Notes: generated from the sequence alone by a model not told the origin. Shown: positions 25,933-34,334, counted from the stretch's first letter. The stretch is 64,000 nt of DNA from Blastococcus carthaginiensis (GCF_030731085.1 NZ_JASNFN010000010.1:159531-223530); one strand, 5' to 3'. Made by a program: numbers and translations.

Positions 25933-26078
25933 CCGGCGCGCACCCGCACACCGCCCCGGCGTCCACGGTGAGGTGAACGGAACCTGCTCGACCTGAGCTC
26001 TGGCCGTCCCGAACGGTGGGCGCGGAGCGCCGTTTCAGGCACTCGACCTGCGCATCCGCGTTCAGCGGGGGACCGCCA

Positions 26079-26654
26079 TCAGGCCGGGCGGGCGCGCACG
26101 TGCATGCGCTCGCCCTGCGGGCCGACCAGGATGAGCGTCTCCGCCGGCTCGGCGAACGGGTTGGAGAAGGCGTGCGGCACGCGGGTGTCGAACTCGACGA
26201 CCTCGCCCGGGCCGAGCACGAAGTCGCGGGAGCCCAGCAGCAGGCGGATGCGCCCGGACAGCACGTAGAGCCACTCGTACCCCTCGTGCACCTTCTGGTC
26301 GGTGTTGCCGACCTGCCACCGCGGCGGGAACAGCTGCTTGTACGCCTGCAACCCGGTGCCGGGCTGCCGCGTCAGCGGCACCATCGTCATGCCGTCGCGC
26401 TCCACGGGGTGCCCGTGCACCCGCGGGTCGGCCGGCGCCTGGGCGTCGACGAGGTCGTCCAGGGCGACGCCGTAGGTGCGGGCGAGGGGCAGCAGAAGCT
26501 CCAGCGTCGGCCGGCGGCCACCGGCCTCAAGCCGCGACAGGGTGCTCACCGAGATGCCGGTGTCCTCGGCGATCTCGGTCAGGGTGCGCCCGCGGTCGGT
26601 GCGCAGCGCCCGCAGGCGGGTGCCGACGTTCTGCAGGACGTCGTCGTCGGTCAT
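26079..26654 (-). CDS. XRE-cupin transcriptional regulator
   Basis: 191 residues. An N-terminal XRE helix-turn-helix (RLRALRTDRGRTLTEIAEDT, ISVSTLSRLEAGGR) is followed by a C-terminal cupin (about residues 110-185; VHEGYEWLYVLSGRIRLLLG, VPHAFSNP). Regulators of this type often sense a small ligand in the cupin and repress the neighbouring gene. It is divergent from the flavoprotein at 26723, and the 68-base gap contains repeated TTTGCCA half-sites, the likely operator. Confidence 0.9.
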   Translation of the reverse strand: MTDDDVLQNVGTRLRALRTDRGRTLTEIAEDTGISVSTLSRLEAGGRRPTLELLLPLARTYGVALDDLVDAQAPADPRVHGHPVERDGMTMVPLTRQPGTGLQAYKQLFPPRWQVGNTDQKVHEGYEWLYVLSGRIRLLLGSRDFVLGPGEVVEFDTRVPHAFSNPFAEPAETLILVGPQGERMHVRARPA

Positions 26655-26663
26655 GCACGGCAG

Positions 26664-26691
26664 TTTGCCACTTCGGCAAGGCGGTTTGCCA
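26664..26691. promoter_or_regulatory. Candidate operator of the XRE-cupin regulator
   Basis: The inverted repeat TTGCC-ACTTC-GGCAA (26665-26679) is followed by a second TTTGCCA (26685-26691) in direct orientation, 21 bases after the first. Position between divergent regulator and target fits an autoregulated operator; binding is inferred. Confidence 0.5.
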
Positions 26692-26722
26692 GGTGGCGGG
26701 TGCCGGGTCGACAGTGGGCGCC

Positions 26723-27670
26723 ATGGACGAGCGGTACGACGTGGTGGTCATCGGAGGCGGCGCGGCGGGGCTGAGCGGAGCGCTCACCCTGGCCCGCGCC
26801 CGGCGCAGCGTGCTGGTGGTGGACGCGGGCGAGCCCCGCAACGCCTCCGCCGGGCACGTGCACAACTACCTCGGCCGGGAGGGCACGCCCCCCGCCGAGC
26901 TCTACGCGATCGGCCGGGAGGAGGTCGAGGGCTATGGCGGCACGGTGGTGCCCGGCCGGATCGTGCAGGTGCGGCGGGAGGACGACGGCTTCCGGTTCGC
27001 TCTCGAGGACGGCGGGTCCGCCCGTGCCCGCCGGCTGCTGCTGGCCGCCGGCCTGACCGACGAGCTGCCCGCGCTCCCGGGCCTCGACGAGCGGTGGGGG
27101 AGCACGGTGCTGCACTGCCCCTACTGCCACGGCTGGGAGGTGCGCGACCGGGCCGTCGGCATCGTCAGCACGGGCCCGATGGGCGCCTACGCGGCGCAGC
27201 TCTGGCGGCAGTGGACCGACGACGTGGTCCTCTTCGTGCACACCGGCTCCGAGCCGGCCGAGGAGGAGCTGGAGCAGCTGGAGGCGCGCGGGGTCCGCAT
27301 CGTCCGCGGCGAGGTGGCGGGGCTGGAGGGTGCCGCCGCCGTCCGGCTGGCCTCCGGCGAGTTGGTCGACCGGGACGCCGTCGTCGTCGCGCCGCGCTTC
27401 GTGGCCAACGCCGAGCTGCTCGCCGACCTCGGCGCCATGCCAGTGCCGATGGAGATGCACGGGGCGGTGCTGGGCACCCACCTGCCCGCCGACCCGACCG
27501 GACGTACCGAGGTGCCCGGCGTCTGGGTCGCCGGCAACGCCGGTGACCTGAGCGCGCAGGTGATCGTCGCTGCGGCCCAGGGACTCCGCGCCGGGGCGAT
27601 GATCAACGCCGACCTCATCCAGGAGGACACCCGGGCAGCCGTGGTGCAGCGGCGGAGCGTGGCGGCGTGA
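26723..27670 (+). CDS. Thioredoxin-reductase-like FAD oxidoreductase (CPYC)
   Basis: A 315-residue two-domain flavoprotein: FAD motif VVIGGGAAGLSGA (residues 8-20), redox pair C132-PY-C135 in LHCPYCHGWEVRD, and the late FAD motif PGVWVAGNAGD. The NAD(P)H-binding region lacks the clear GxGxxA/G (IVSTGPMGAYAAQ). The CPYC pair differs from the CAxC of true thioredoxin reductase and recalls FAD-dependent thiol oxidases. The downstream methyltransferase overlaps by 4 bases (GTGA). The ATG at 26723 is preferred to the frame start at 26693. Likely controlled by the divergent XRE-cupin protein. Confidence 0.85.
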   Translation: MDERYDVVVIGGGAAGLSGALTLARARRSVLVVDAGEPRNASAGHVHNYLGREGTPPAELYAIGREEVEGYGGTVVPGRIVQVRREDDGFRFALEDGGSARARRLLLAAGLTDELPALPGLDERWGSTVLHCPYCHGWEVRDRAVGIVSTGPMGAYAAQLWRQWTDDVVLFVHTGSEPAEEELEQLEARGVRIVRGEVAGLEGAAAVRLASGELVDRDAVVVAPRFVANAELLADLGAMPVPMEMHGAVLGTHLPADPTGRTEVPGVWVAGNAGDLSAQVIVAAAQGLRAGAMINADLIQEDTRAAVVQRRSVAA

Positions 27671-28308
27671 GGGCCACCGACCGCGAGACCTACGACGAGC
27701 TCTACCGCTCGGCCCCGGCGGTGTGGAGCGGTCGCCCCAACAGGCAGCTCGTCGTCGAGGCGGCTGACCTGCCGCCGAGCCGTGCGCTCGACGCCGGCAG
27801 CGGCGAGGGCGGTGACGCCCTGTGGCTCGCCGAGCGCGGCTGGCGGGTCACCGCGGTGGACTTCTCACCCGTGGCCCTGCAGCGCGGCGCCGCGGCGGCG
27901 CGGGCACGGGGGCTGGCGGACCGGGTCGAGTGGGTGCACGCCGACCTGGAGGAGTGGACGCCATCGGCGGGCGGCTTCGACCTGGTGACGGCGCACTACC
28001 TGCATGCACGGAGCGCCGGCGAGCGCGCGGAGCTGTTCCGGCGGCTGGCCGCGGCGGTGGCGCCCGGCGGGACGCTGCTCGTCGTCGGGCACCTGCTCGA
28101 CGCCGCCGCCGCGCACCACCACGGGGCCGGGCACCTGGACCCCGCGGTCTTCTACCGCGCCGAGGACGTCGCGGCGGTGCTCGAGCCGGGGGAGTGGTCC
28201 GACGTCGTCACCGAGACCCGGGAGCGGGATCACGGGGCGGCGGAGCGGACCGGCAACCCGGTGCCCGACACCGTGCTCGTCGCACGACGGGCGTCGAGGG
28301 CGCGGTAG
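27667..28308 (+). CDS. Class I SAM-dependent methyltransferase
   Basis: 213 residues with motif I ALDAGSGEGGDALWLAERG, acidic motif II VTAVDFS, and FDLVTAHYLHA (motif IV region). The first 30 residues (YDELYRSAPAVWSGRPN) are typical of a small actinobacterial group of methyltransferases. The GTG overlaps the stop of the flavoprotein, so the two are coupled; a link between thiol chemistry and methylation is possible but not shown. The 3' end overlaps the converging 62-aa gene. Confidence 0.88.
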   Translation: MRATDRETYDELYRSAPAVWSGRPNRQLVVEAADLPPSRALDAGSGEGGDALWLAERGWRVTAVDFSPVALQRGAAAARARGLADRVEWVHADLEEWTPSAGGFDLVTAHYLHARSAGERAELFRRLAAAVAPGGTLLVVGHLLDAAAAHHHGAGHLDPAVFYRAEDVAAVLEPGEWSDVVTETRERDHGAAERTGNPVPDTVLVARRASRAR

Positions 28309-28418
28309 CGCCCGGGGCGGAGCTCGCCGAGGGCCCGGCGACGGTGCGCCTCCTCGGCCAGCTGGCGCGCGGCGACGACGGCTGCGCTGTCCGGCCGCTC
28401 GTGCTGGCTGACGGGCAT
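28230..28418 (-). CDS. Small Arg/Ala-rich hypothetical protein (62 aa)
   Basis: A 62-residue hydrophilic helical protein (DSAAVVAARQLAEEAHRRRA, then YRALDARRAT). GGAGGG lies 9 bases before the ATG and third positions are strongly GC. The last 79 bases overlap the methyltransferase gene on the other strand, which lowers confidence; the true stop could follow a shared convergent end. No domain recognised. Confidence 0.5.
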   Translation of the reverse strand: MPVSQHERPDSAAVVAARQLAEEAHRRRALGELRPGRYRALDARRATSTVSGTGLPVRSAAP

Positions 28419-28513
28419 GGCGGGCTCCCTCCGGTGTCCTCTACCGGGAAGACGTGCCGGGAAAGGCGGAGGGCGCCGGCGCGCAGGTCACGAAACGGTC
28501 ACGATCCGCCGGG

Positions 28514-29305
28514 TCAGCTGCGCGGCAGGCCCAGGTCGGCGAGCGCGGCGGTCACCGCGTCCTCGCGCAGCACCTCCAGCACGAGCAGCCGGTGCACCAG
28601 CACCCCCCGGCGGGTGAGCCGCAGATCGGCGATCCGGAGGCGGGGCAGTGCGGCGCCGCCGGGGCGCGGCTGGGCCGGCGGCGGGTCGAGCAGGCCGGTG
28701 CGTTGCAGCTCGGCGACGTCCTCCCGCGCGCCCCACGCCGTCCAGCCGCGCGGGTCGTCGTCGAGCGGGATCATGGGCAGCGGCACGCGGTCGCGGCGGC
28801 CGACGGCGGCCAGCAGCGCGAGCTGCCGCCAGCTCAGTGCGCCGGCCAGCCGCAGCGCGCGGCCGACCAGCCCGGCGTCGATGTCGGGGGAGACGGCCAC
28901 CTCGGCCAGCAGATAGCCCAGGTGGCGCACCCGGCGCTCGTCGGTGGAGGTGCGGGCGGCGAGGAGCACCGCCTCGGTCAGCTCGTCGGCGGCGGGGCGG
29001 TTGCCCGGGCGGTCGTCGAGGTAGCCGTCGCCGCGCACCGCCCGACCGGCGCGGTGCACCGTGACCGCGTGCTCCACCGCGAAGGCGAGCGCGGCACCGG
29101 TCCGCACCTGCTCGCGGCCCTCCGGCATGCCGGCGGCGTCCGCCGCGGCCCGGCGGAGCACCGCCGCGAAGCCGTCGTGCACCTGCACCCGGGCGGCCGC
29201 CGGCTCGAACACCACCGTCGCCGCGGCGGCGCTCATCGACCCCGCCACCGGCGCTCCGGCCTCGACGAGCGCGCGCCCGGTGCTGGTCTCCTCGGCTGCG
29301 GTCAC
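28514..29305 (-). CDS. Conserved hypothetical helical protein
   Basis: A 263-residue, mostly helical protein. The middle (DERRVRHLGYLLAEVAVSPD, then LSWRQLALLAAVGRRD) matches a pattern found in bacterial proteins of unknown function, in which a run of helices ending in L-S-x-R-Q-L precedes a winged-helix-like tail (LQRTGLLDPPP, LTRRGVLVHRLL). The tail could bind DNA or protein. No signal peptide or membrane segment. The GTG at 29305 is used; an ATG 23 codons later is possible. It lies downstream of the 23-base repeats and the narK remnant. Confidence 0.65.
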   Translation of the reverse strand: MTAAEETSTGRALVEAGAPVAGSMSAAAATVVFEPAAARVQVHDGFAAVLRRAAADAAGMPEGREQVRTGAALAFAVEHAVTVHRAGRAVRGDGYLDDRPGNRPAADELTEAVLLAARTSTDERRVRHLGYLLAEVAVSPDIDAGLVGRALRLAGALSWRQLALLAAVGRRDRVPLPMIPLDDDPRGWTAWGAREDVAELQRTGLLDPPPAQPRPGGAALPRLRIADLRLTRRGVLVHRLLVLEVLREDAVTAALADLGLPRS

Positions 29306-29385
29306 CTGGCGATCTTCGTCGGTCCGGAGGTCCGGCTGCACCCCGGGACCGGACCGCCTCACCCGCTGGGGCCACGGAGCGGGCA

Positions 29386-29445
29386 CCGGGCCCGGTCCCG
29401 GGGGAGAGCCGGGCCCGGTCCCGGGGGAGGGCCGGGCCCGGTGGG
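29386..29445. repeat. 23-bp palindromic tandem repeats
   Basis: Two full copies (29386-29408, 29409-29431) and a partial third of a unit that starts CCGGGCCCGGTCCCGGGGGA. The CCGGGCCCGG core is itself a palindrome. It lies after the narK remnant and before the next minus-strand gene. Confidence 0.75.
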
Positions 29446-29468
29446 TGCTCAAACGCCGGCGCGCTGCA

Positions 29469-30141
29469 TCAGCGTGCCGCGCCGGAGCAGACCGACCAGG
29501 TGACCGCGACGCAGACGACGTAGAAGCCGCAGAACGCCAGCAGCGCCGTCTCCACGCCTACGGTGGCGTTGTAGGACGACGACACCGCCCGCGGGATGAA
29601 GAGAGCGCCCAGGGCGCCCACCGTCGAGATGATGCCGACGGCCGCCGCCGTGTCCCGTCGGGCGCGGTAGAGCACCTCCGCGGCGTTCTCCCCGGGGTAC
29701 CCGGCGGCGGCCTCGGCCCGGTAGATGATCGGAGTCATCCGATAGGTGGAGCCGTTGGTCATGCCCACGACCGCGAAGAGCACCAGGAAGCTCGCGAGGA
29801 AGGCGCCGAAGCTGCCGGCCGGGAGGAACGCGATGGCCGAGCCGATCGCCACCGCCTGCCCGACGACGGTGACCATTGCGCCGCCCCACCCGGTCGGCCT
29901 GCCAGCCGCCGAACGGCCGGGACAGCGAGCCGACCAGCGGGCCGAGGAAGGCGTAGCGGTAGGTGTCGGGGAACTCGTCGGCCAGCACCAGCGGAAAGGC
30001 GCCGGAGAAGCCGATGACGGAGCCGAACGCGCCGAGGTAGAGGAAGGACATGACCCACGGCTGCCTGCGGCGGGCGATCGCGGCCTGGCCGGCGATGTCG
30101 GCCCGCGCGCAGGAGCACGCTGCGCGCACTCCGCGCTGCAC
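29469..30141 (-). pseudogene. narK: narK nitrate/nitrite transporter remnant
   Basis: Only the C-terminal half of an MFS NarK/NasA-type transporter remains. In one frame: PWVMSFLYLGAFGSVIGFSG, YRYAFLGPLVGSLSRPFGGW, QADRVG. In the next frame the match continues: MVTVVGQAVAIGSAIAFLPA, MTNGSTYRMTPIIYRAEAAA, SYNATVGVETALLAFCGFYV. The switch is at a run of four C (29884-29887); one extra base breaks the frame. The N-terminal half (about 200 residues, six helices) is absent: homology ends near 30110. The gene therefore cannot make a working transporter even if the frameshift is a sequencing error. nnaR lies 700 bases away. Confidence 0.85.
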
Positions 30142-30159
30142 CGGGGTGCTGGCTCAAGG

Positions 30160-30210
30160 GTGTGCGCGGATCGGCAGTTCCGCTCGCGAGAACTGCGGAT
30201 CCGCGCACAC
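30160..30210. repeat. 51-base inverted repeat beside the narK remnant
   Basis: Two 21-base arms (30160-30180 and 30190-30210) are inverted copies with one mismatch, around a 9-base loop. It lies between the truncated end of narK and the plus-strand GNAT gene. It may be a dispersed intergenic repeat or the scar of the event that truncated narK. Confidence 0.75.
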
Positions 30211-30259
30211 CGTCGCGGCGGCCGGCTGAGTTGTCGGTCGGCGGTGCCACCATCCGTCC

Positions 30260-30844
30260 ATGGCGATCGAGGTGCGGCCGGCGAGGAGCTTCCCCGACGT
30301 GGCGGCGGTGCTCGGCCCGAAGCGGCCGGACGCGAACGTGTGCTGGTGCCTGAGCTACCGGCTGCCGACGTCGAGGGAGAACCGGGAGCTGGTCGGGCCG
30401 GCGCGCGGTGAGCGGGTGCGGGAGCTGGTGGGGGAGGAGCCGCCCCCGGGCGTGCTCGCCTACGACGGCGAGGAGGTCGTGGGATGGGCGGCGGTGCACC
30501 CGCGGGCCGGCACGAGCTTCGCCCGCAACCGGAAGATCCCGCTCGTCGACGACCTCGACGTCTGGTCGCTGTGGTGCATCCGCGTCCGCCCCGGGCACCG
30601 GGGGGAGGGCGTCGCCCACCACCTGGTCGCGGGCGCCGTGGAGTTCGCCCGCGCGCACGGGGCGCCGGCGGTCGAGGCCTACCCGGTCGACAACCAGGGT
30701 CGGAAGGTCGACCTGACGATGGCCTACGTCGGCACCCGGGCGCTGTTCGAGCGGGCCGGCTTCGTGAAGGTGGCCGACACCGAGTCGGTCCTCAACGGCT
30801 TCCCGCGGGTGCTGGTGCGGCGCGACCTCCGGCCGGGGCGCTAG
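30260..30844 (+). CDS. GNAT-family acetyltransferase with CWC motif
   Basis: A 194-residue acetyltransferase: early VCWCLSYRLP, core VDDLDVWSLWCIRVRPGHRG with EGVAHHLVAGAVEFAR, late GTRALFERAGFVKVADTESV. The CWC pair is typical of one GNAT subgroup of unknown substrate. Its stop shares a CTAG with the stop of the convergent nnaR gene. It sits between narK remnant and nnaR, where related genomes may have these two adjacent. Confidence 0.85.
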   Translation: MAIEVRPARSFPDVAAVLGPKRPDANVCWCLSYRLPTSRENRELVGPARGERVRELVGEEPPPGVLAYDGEEVVGWAAVHPRAGTSFARNRKIPLVDDLDVWSLWCIRVRPGHRGEGVAHHLVAGAVEFARAHGAPAVEAYPVDNQGRKVDLTMAYVGTRALFERAGFVKVADTESVLNGFPRVLVRRDLRPGR

Positions 30845-31959
30845 ACCGCGAGCCGGTAGCCGCGCGTGACGACCGCCTCCACGAGCGGGGCGCCGAGCGC
30901 CGCGCGCAGCCGGGTCACCGCGATCCCCACCGCGTGGCCGTCACCGCCGCCGGGCAGCGCGGCCACCAGGTCGGCGCGGGGGAGGACGTGGCCGGGGTGG
31001 CGGGCCAGCTCCCGCAGGACCGCCAGCGGGCCGGGCGGCAGCTCGACCAGCCGGCCGTCGACGACGGCGGCGTGGCCGCGCACCTGCAGCGTGTGCGGCC
31101 CGACCTGCAGCACGGGATCCCGCTCGGGCAGCCGGGCGACGACCTCGCGGGCGAGCGCGCCGAGGCGCGCGCGGACGGGCTGGAAGGAGCTGATCCCGGC
31201 GGCGTCCAGCGGCCCCGCCGTCACCGGGCCGACCGCGATCGCCTGCACCCGGTCGCCGAAGGCGGCGACCACGGCCTCCCGCTGGCCGGCCTCCTCGGCC
31301 ACCTGCAGCAGGCTCGCCGCGGCCGGCGCGCTGGTGAAGGTGACTGCGTCGATCGAGCCGGCGACGATGCCCGCGACCAGGCGGCGCACGGGGGTGACGT
31401 CCTCCGGCAGCACCCACCGGTACACCGGGACGGTGAGCACCTCGGCGCCGGTCTCCCGCAGGCCGGCGACGAGCTCGGGCAGCGGGTCGCCGTGCAGCTG
31501 GACGGCGATCCGGCGGCCGGCCAGCGGGCCCTCGGCGCCCGACAGCAGGTGCTCGAGCACCTCGGCGGAGGACTCCGACTCCGGTGACCAGGCGTCGACC
31601 AGCCCAGCGCCGCGGATCGCGCCGCGGGCCTTGGGACCGCGGGCCAGCACCCGGGAGCCGGACAGGTGCGCGACCAGGGGCAGGTCCCAGGCGTCGGCGG
31701 CCTCCAGCCAGCCGCGGAAGCCGACCCCGGTCGTGGCGACCACCAGGTCCACGGGCGCCTCGAGCACCCGGCGCGTGGCCGCCACGAGCTCGGTGTCGTC
31801 GGCCAGCGGGACGATGCGGATCGCCGGGGCGTGGACGACGCGCGCCCCGCGGCGGTCCAGCAGCGCCCCCAGCTCCTCCTTGCGGCGCGCCGCGGTCACC
31901 GCGACGGTGTACCCGGCCAGCGGGAGCTCGGTCGGCTGTTCCGGGTCGGTGTCGGTCAC
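30841..31959 (-). CDS. nnaR: HemD-winged-helix regulator (NnaR-type)
   Basis: 372 residues. The first 265 match uroporphyrinogen-III synthase (AGYTVAVTAARRKEELGALL, VVATTGVGFRGWLEAAD, AVTFTSAPAAASLLQVAEEA, VGPVTAGPLDAAGI). The last 90 are an OmpR/PhoB-type winged helix (HTLQVRGHAAVVDGRLVELP, then VTRLRAALGAPLVEAVVTRG). This fusion is the architecture of NnaR, the nitrate/nitrite assimilation regulator of Streptomyces and mycobacteria, which works with GlnR. The nearby narK remnant supports that reading. The GTG at 31959 is chosen because GAGGGGGA lies 5 bases upstream. Whether synthase activity remains is unknown. Confidence 0.82.
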   Translation of the reverse strand: MTDTDPEQPTELPLAGYTVAVTAARRKEELGALLDRRGARVVHAPAIRIVPLADDTELVAATRRVLEAPVDLVVATTGVGFRGWLEAADAWDLPLVAHLSGSRVLARGPKARGAIRGAGLVDAWSPESESSAEVLEHLLSGAEGPLAGRRIAVQLHGDPLPELVAGLRETGAEVLTVPVYRWVLPEDVTPVRRLVAGIVAGSIDAVTFTSAPAAASLLQVAEEAGQREAVVAAFGDRVQAIAVGPVTAGPLDAAGISSFQPVRARLGALAREVVARLPERDPVLQVGPHTLQVRGHAAVVDGRLVELPPGPLAVLRELARHPGHVLPRADLVAALPGGGDGHAVGIAVTRLRAALGAPLVEAVVTRGYRLAV

Positions 31960-32053
31960 GTGTCCCCCTCGCATGCGGTCGGCTCCCATGGTCGCCGTCC
32001 GGCGTCACCGGCGTGTGTCGCACCCCGGCGCGGGAGCGTGGAAGTGGGCCGGG

Positions 32054-32614
32054 TCACCGTCCGCCGTCGACCACCACGTCGGCCCGGGCGCGCGTCCCCT
32101 CGGTCGCGAAGTGCACCGCCTCCGTGCGCTGCCAGCGCCGCCACTCGCCGGCCAGGTGCGCCCCGTCCCGGGCCACCCCCCGCGCCAGCCGCACCGACGG
32201 GTCGGCCTCCACCCAGATCCGCAGGCTCGCCCAGGGGTCGACCTCGCGCGACCCGCTGCCGCACCCCTCGACCACCAGCACGCCGGGCACGGGCACCGGC
32301 GTCCGATCGGGCGCAAAGCGCCCCTGCGCCCAGTCGTAGCGGTGGTAGGCGCCCGGCCGCCCCTCGGCCAGCGGGCCCAGCACCCCGGCGGCCAGCCGGG
32401 CCACCGCGCCGGTCAGCGTCCAGCCGGCGTAGAGGTCGTCCATGTGCACGACGGCGACGTCGGGCAGGGCGGCGGCCAGCCCGGCGGCGAGCGTGGTCTT
32501 GCCCGAGCCGGCCGGCCCGTCGACCCGGACCAGCCTGGTGCCGCCCAGGAGCGGAGGAGATGCCAGCAGCCGGTCGGCCAGGCCGGTCGTGGTCAGCGGG
32601 GGCGCAGCGTCCAC
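32054..32614 (-). CDS. Uridine-kinase-like P-loop protein
   Basis: A 186-residue nucleoside-kinase-fold protein: Walker A VDGPAGSGKTTL (about residues 31-42), then VVHMDDLYAGW, which resembles the substrate-side DDFY of uridine kinases, and VLVVEGCGSGS. The C-terminal RTEAVHFATEGTRARADVVV is typical of this actinobacterial subgroup. The GTG at 32614 lies inside the end of the MBL gene (22-base overlap), so the two are probably co-transcribed. Substrate not determined. Confidence 0.8.
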   Translation of the reverse strand: MDAAPPLTTTGLADRLLASPPLLGGTRLVRVDGPAGSGKTTLAAGLAAALPDVAVVHMDDLYAGWTLTGAVARLAAGVLGPLAEGRPGAYHRYDWAQGRFAPDRTPVPVPGVLVVEGCGSGSREVDPWASLRIWVEADPSVRLARGVARDGAHLAGEWRRWQRTEAVHFATEGTRARADVVVDGGR

Positions 32615-33642
32615 GTCGGCACCGCCCCGCCGTCGCCGACCACCAGCCCCCGGCTGGCCAGCAGCCGCAGGTGCGCATCGGTCTCGGTGACCGCGAAGAT
32701 CCGCATCCGCCGCGCGTACTGCTCCCACGGCCGCGACCACGTCAGGTGGGCCGCGAGGTCCCACGGCGTCGAGCCGGGGTGCTCGCGGATCGCGCCGAGC
32801 AGTTCGGTCAGCCGACGCTCGTGGTGGGCGGTCAGCGCGTCGGTCCGCTCGGCCAGGCCGCGGAAGCGCCACTCGTGCCCGGGCAGCACCTCGCTCGGGT
32901 CGAGGTCGCGCACGGCGGCGAGGGAGTCGAGGTAGTCCCGCAGCGGGTCGGCGGAGCCGCCGGTGGTGCTCGAGACGTTCGGGCTGATGCGCGGCAGCAC
33001 GTGGTCCCCGGAGAAGAGCAGCCCGGTGCGCTCCTCGGCGAAGCACAGGTGACCGGGCGTGTGCCCGGGCGTGTGGACGGCGCGCAGCGTCCACCCGGGG
33101 AAGGCGGCGTGGTCGCCGTCCCCCAGCAGGCGGTCGGGCACGGCCATGCGGTGGAAGCCGGACAGGTTCTCCGCACCACCCACGTCGCCCAGCGCCTCCT
33201 CGCGGGGAGCGCCCAGCCGGACGAGGAAGGCCACCTCGGCGTCGACGGCGGCCTGCGCCTCGGTGGCGGTCAACCGGCGGACGGCGTCGGCGTCGGCCGG
33301 GTGCATGGCCACCCACGCGCCGCTGGCCTCGCGCACGCGGGCCGCCAGCCCGAGGTGGTCGAAGTGCAGGTGGGTGACGAGCACGCCGCGGACATCGGCG
33401 ATCGAGCCGCCGACGGAGGCCAGTCCCTCGGTCAGCGCCGACCAGCCGGCCTCGCTCTCCCACCCGGTGTCGAGCAGGCCCAGACCGCCGCCGTCCAGGG
33501 CGAAGAGGTAGACGTTCACGTAGCGCAGCGGGTTGTGCGGGATCGGGACCGGCACCGACCACAGGTCGCTGCGCAACTGCTCGACCGGGGGGAGGGAGCG
33601 CTGCTCCCACGCCGTGCGCTGGGCGGTGCCGGTGGTCTCCAC
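32593..33642 (-). CDS. MBL-fold metallo-hydrolase
   Basis: A 349-residue metallo-beta-lactamase-fold enzyme with the metal motif THLHFDH, the second histidine in VHTPGHTPGH, the bridging Asp in LFSGDHVLP, and the late His in VLPGHEWRF. A C-terminal winged-helix-like region (PWDLAAHLTWSRPWEQY) is found in the RNase Z/glyoxalase-II-like subgroup. Substrate unknown. The downstream P-loop gene overlaps its end. Divergent from the PH-domain gene. Confidence 0.88.
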   Translation of the reverse strand: METTGTAQRTAWEQRSLPPVEQLRSDLWSVPVPIPHNPLRYVNVYLFALDGGGLGLLDTGWESEAGWSALTEGLASVGGSIADVRGVLVTHLHFDHLGLAARVREASGAWVAMHPADADAVRRLTATEAQAAVDAEVAFLVRLGAPREEALGDVGGAENLSGFHRMAVPDRLLGDGDHAAFPGWTLRAVHTPGHTPGHLCFAEERTGLLFSGDHVLPRISPNVSSTTGGSADPLRDYLDSLAAVRDLDPSEVLPGHEWRFRGLAERTDALTAHHERRLTELLGAIREHPGSTPWDLAAHLTWSRPWEQYARRMRIFAVTETDAHLRLLASRGLVVGDGGAVPTWTLRPR

Positions 33643-33686
33643 GTCCCCGCACTCTGCCAGCCGGGTCCGGCGCGCCGGCTGTCACC

Positions 33687-34187
33687 ATGGGGCTCGTGAG
33701 CGGTTCCCACGATCCCCTGCCCGCCGTCTCGGCCGTCCCGCACCGGTTGCGGCTCCTGCTGGCCGTCGTCGCCGGCGTGGTCGCACTGGTGGGCCTCCTG
33801 GTCGCGCTGAGCCTGCCCTCGACCGAGAACACCGTGGTCGCCTACGGCCCGGTCGACCAGATCGCCATCGCCGGCCTCGGCGTGCTCCTCGCCGCGGGGG
33901 TGCTCGCCCTGGGGCGGTCGCGGGTCGACGCCGACGAGCACGGCGTCCGCGTCCGCAACCTCCTCGTGCACCACCGGTTGCCGTGGACGGCGGTGCGCGC
34001 GGTGCGCTTCGAGCGGACGTCGGCCTGGGGCTCGCTCGCCCTGGAGAACGGCGACGAGATTTCGCTGCACGCGCTGCAGGCCGCCGATGGCGAGCGCGCC
34101 GTCCGTGCCGTCGAGGGGCTGCGCGGCCTGCACGCCGCCGCCCGGGCGAAGGACCCGGTCCGGCCGCCGCTGCTCTACGACGATTGA
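33687..34187 (+). CDS. Membrane-anchored PH-domain protein (bPH_6-like)
   Basis: A 166-residue protein with two N-terminal membrane helices (LLLAVVAGVVALVGLLVALS and IAIAGLGVLLAAGVLALG) and a cytoplasmic bacterial PH domain (VDADEHGVRVRNLLVHHRLP, WTAVRAVRFERTSAWGSLAL, LLYDD at the end). The ATG at 33687 is used; GTG at 33699 is an alternative. Such proteins are common in actinobacteria, with no settled role. It is the last gene before the infC leader. Confidence 0.8.
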   Translation: MGLVSGSHDPLPAVSAVPHRLRLLLAVVAGVVALVGLLVALSLPSTENTVVAYGPVDQIAIAGLGVLLAAGVLALGRSRVDADEHGVRVRNLLVHHRLPWTAVRAVRFERTSAWGSLALENGDEISLHALQAADGERAVRAVEGLRGLHAAARAKDPVRPPLLYDD

Positions 34188-34334
34188 GGCCTCGTCCTCC
34201 TCACCCCTCGCTCCGCCCGGGGCGAGCCTCGGGGCGGGGCCGTCCCAGCACGTCGCGAGGCTCGGCGCAGGCCCCTGCAGGGAGGCCGTTCCAGCACGTC
34301 GACGGGCTCTTCCGGCACGTCGGCGCAGGGGGGA

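Noticed and set aside
34188..34334. Gene between the PH protein and the infC promoter
   Set aside because: No frame with ribosome binding site or sensible composition; only short direct repeats.
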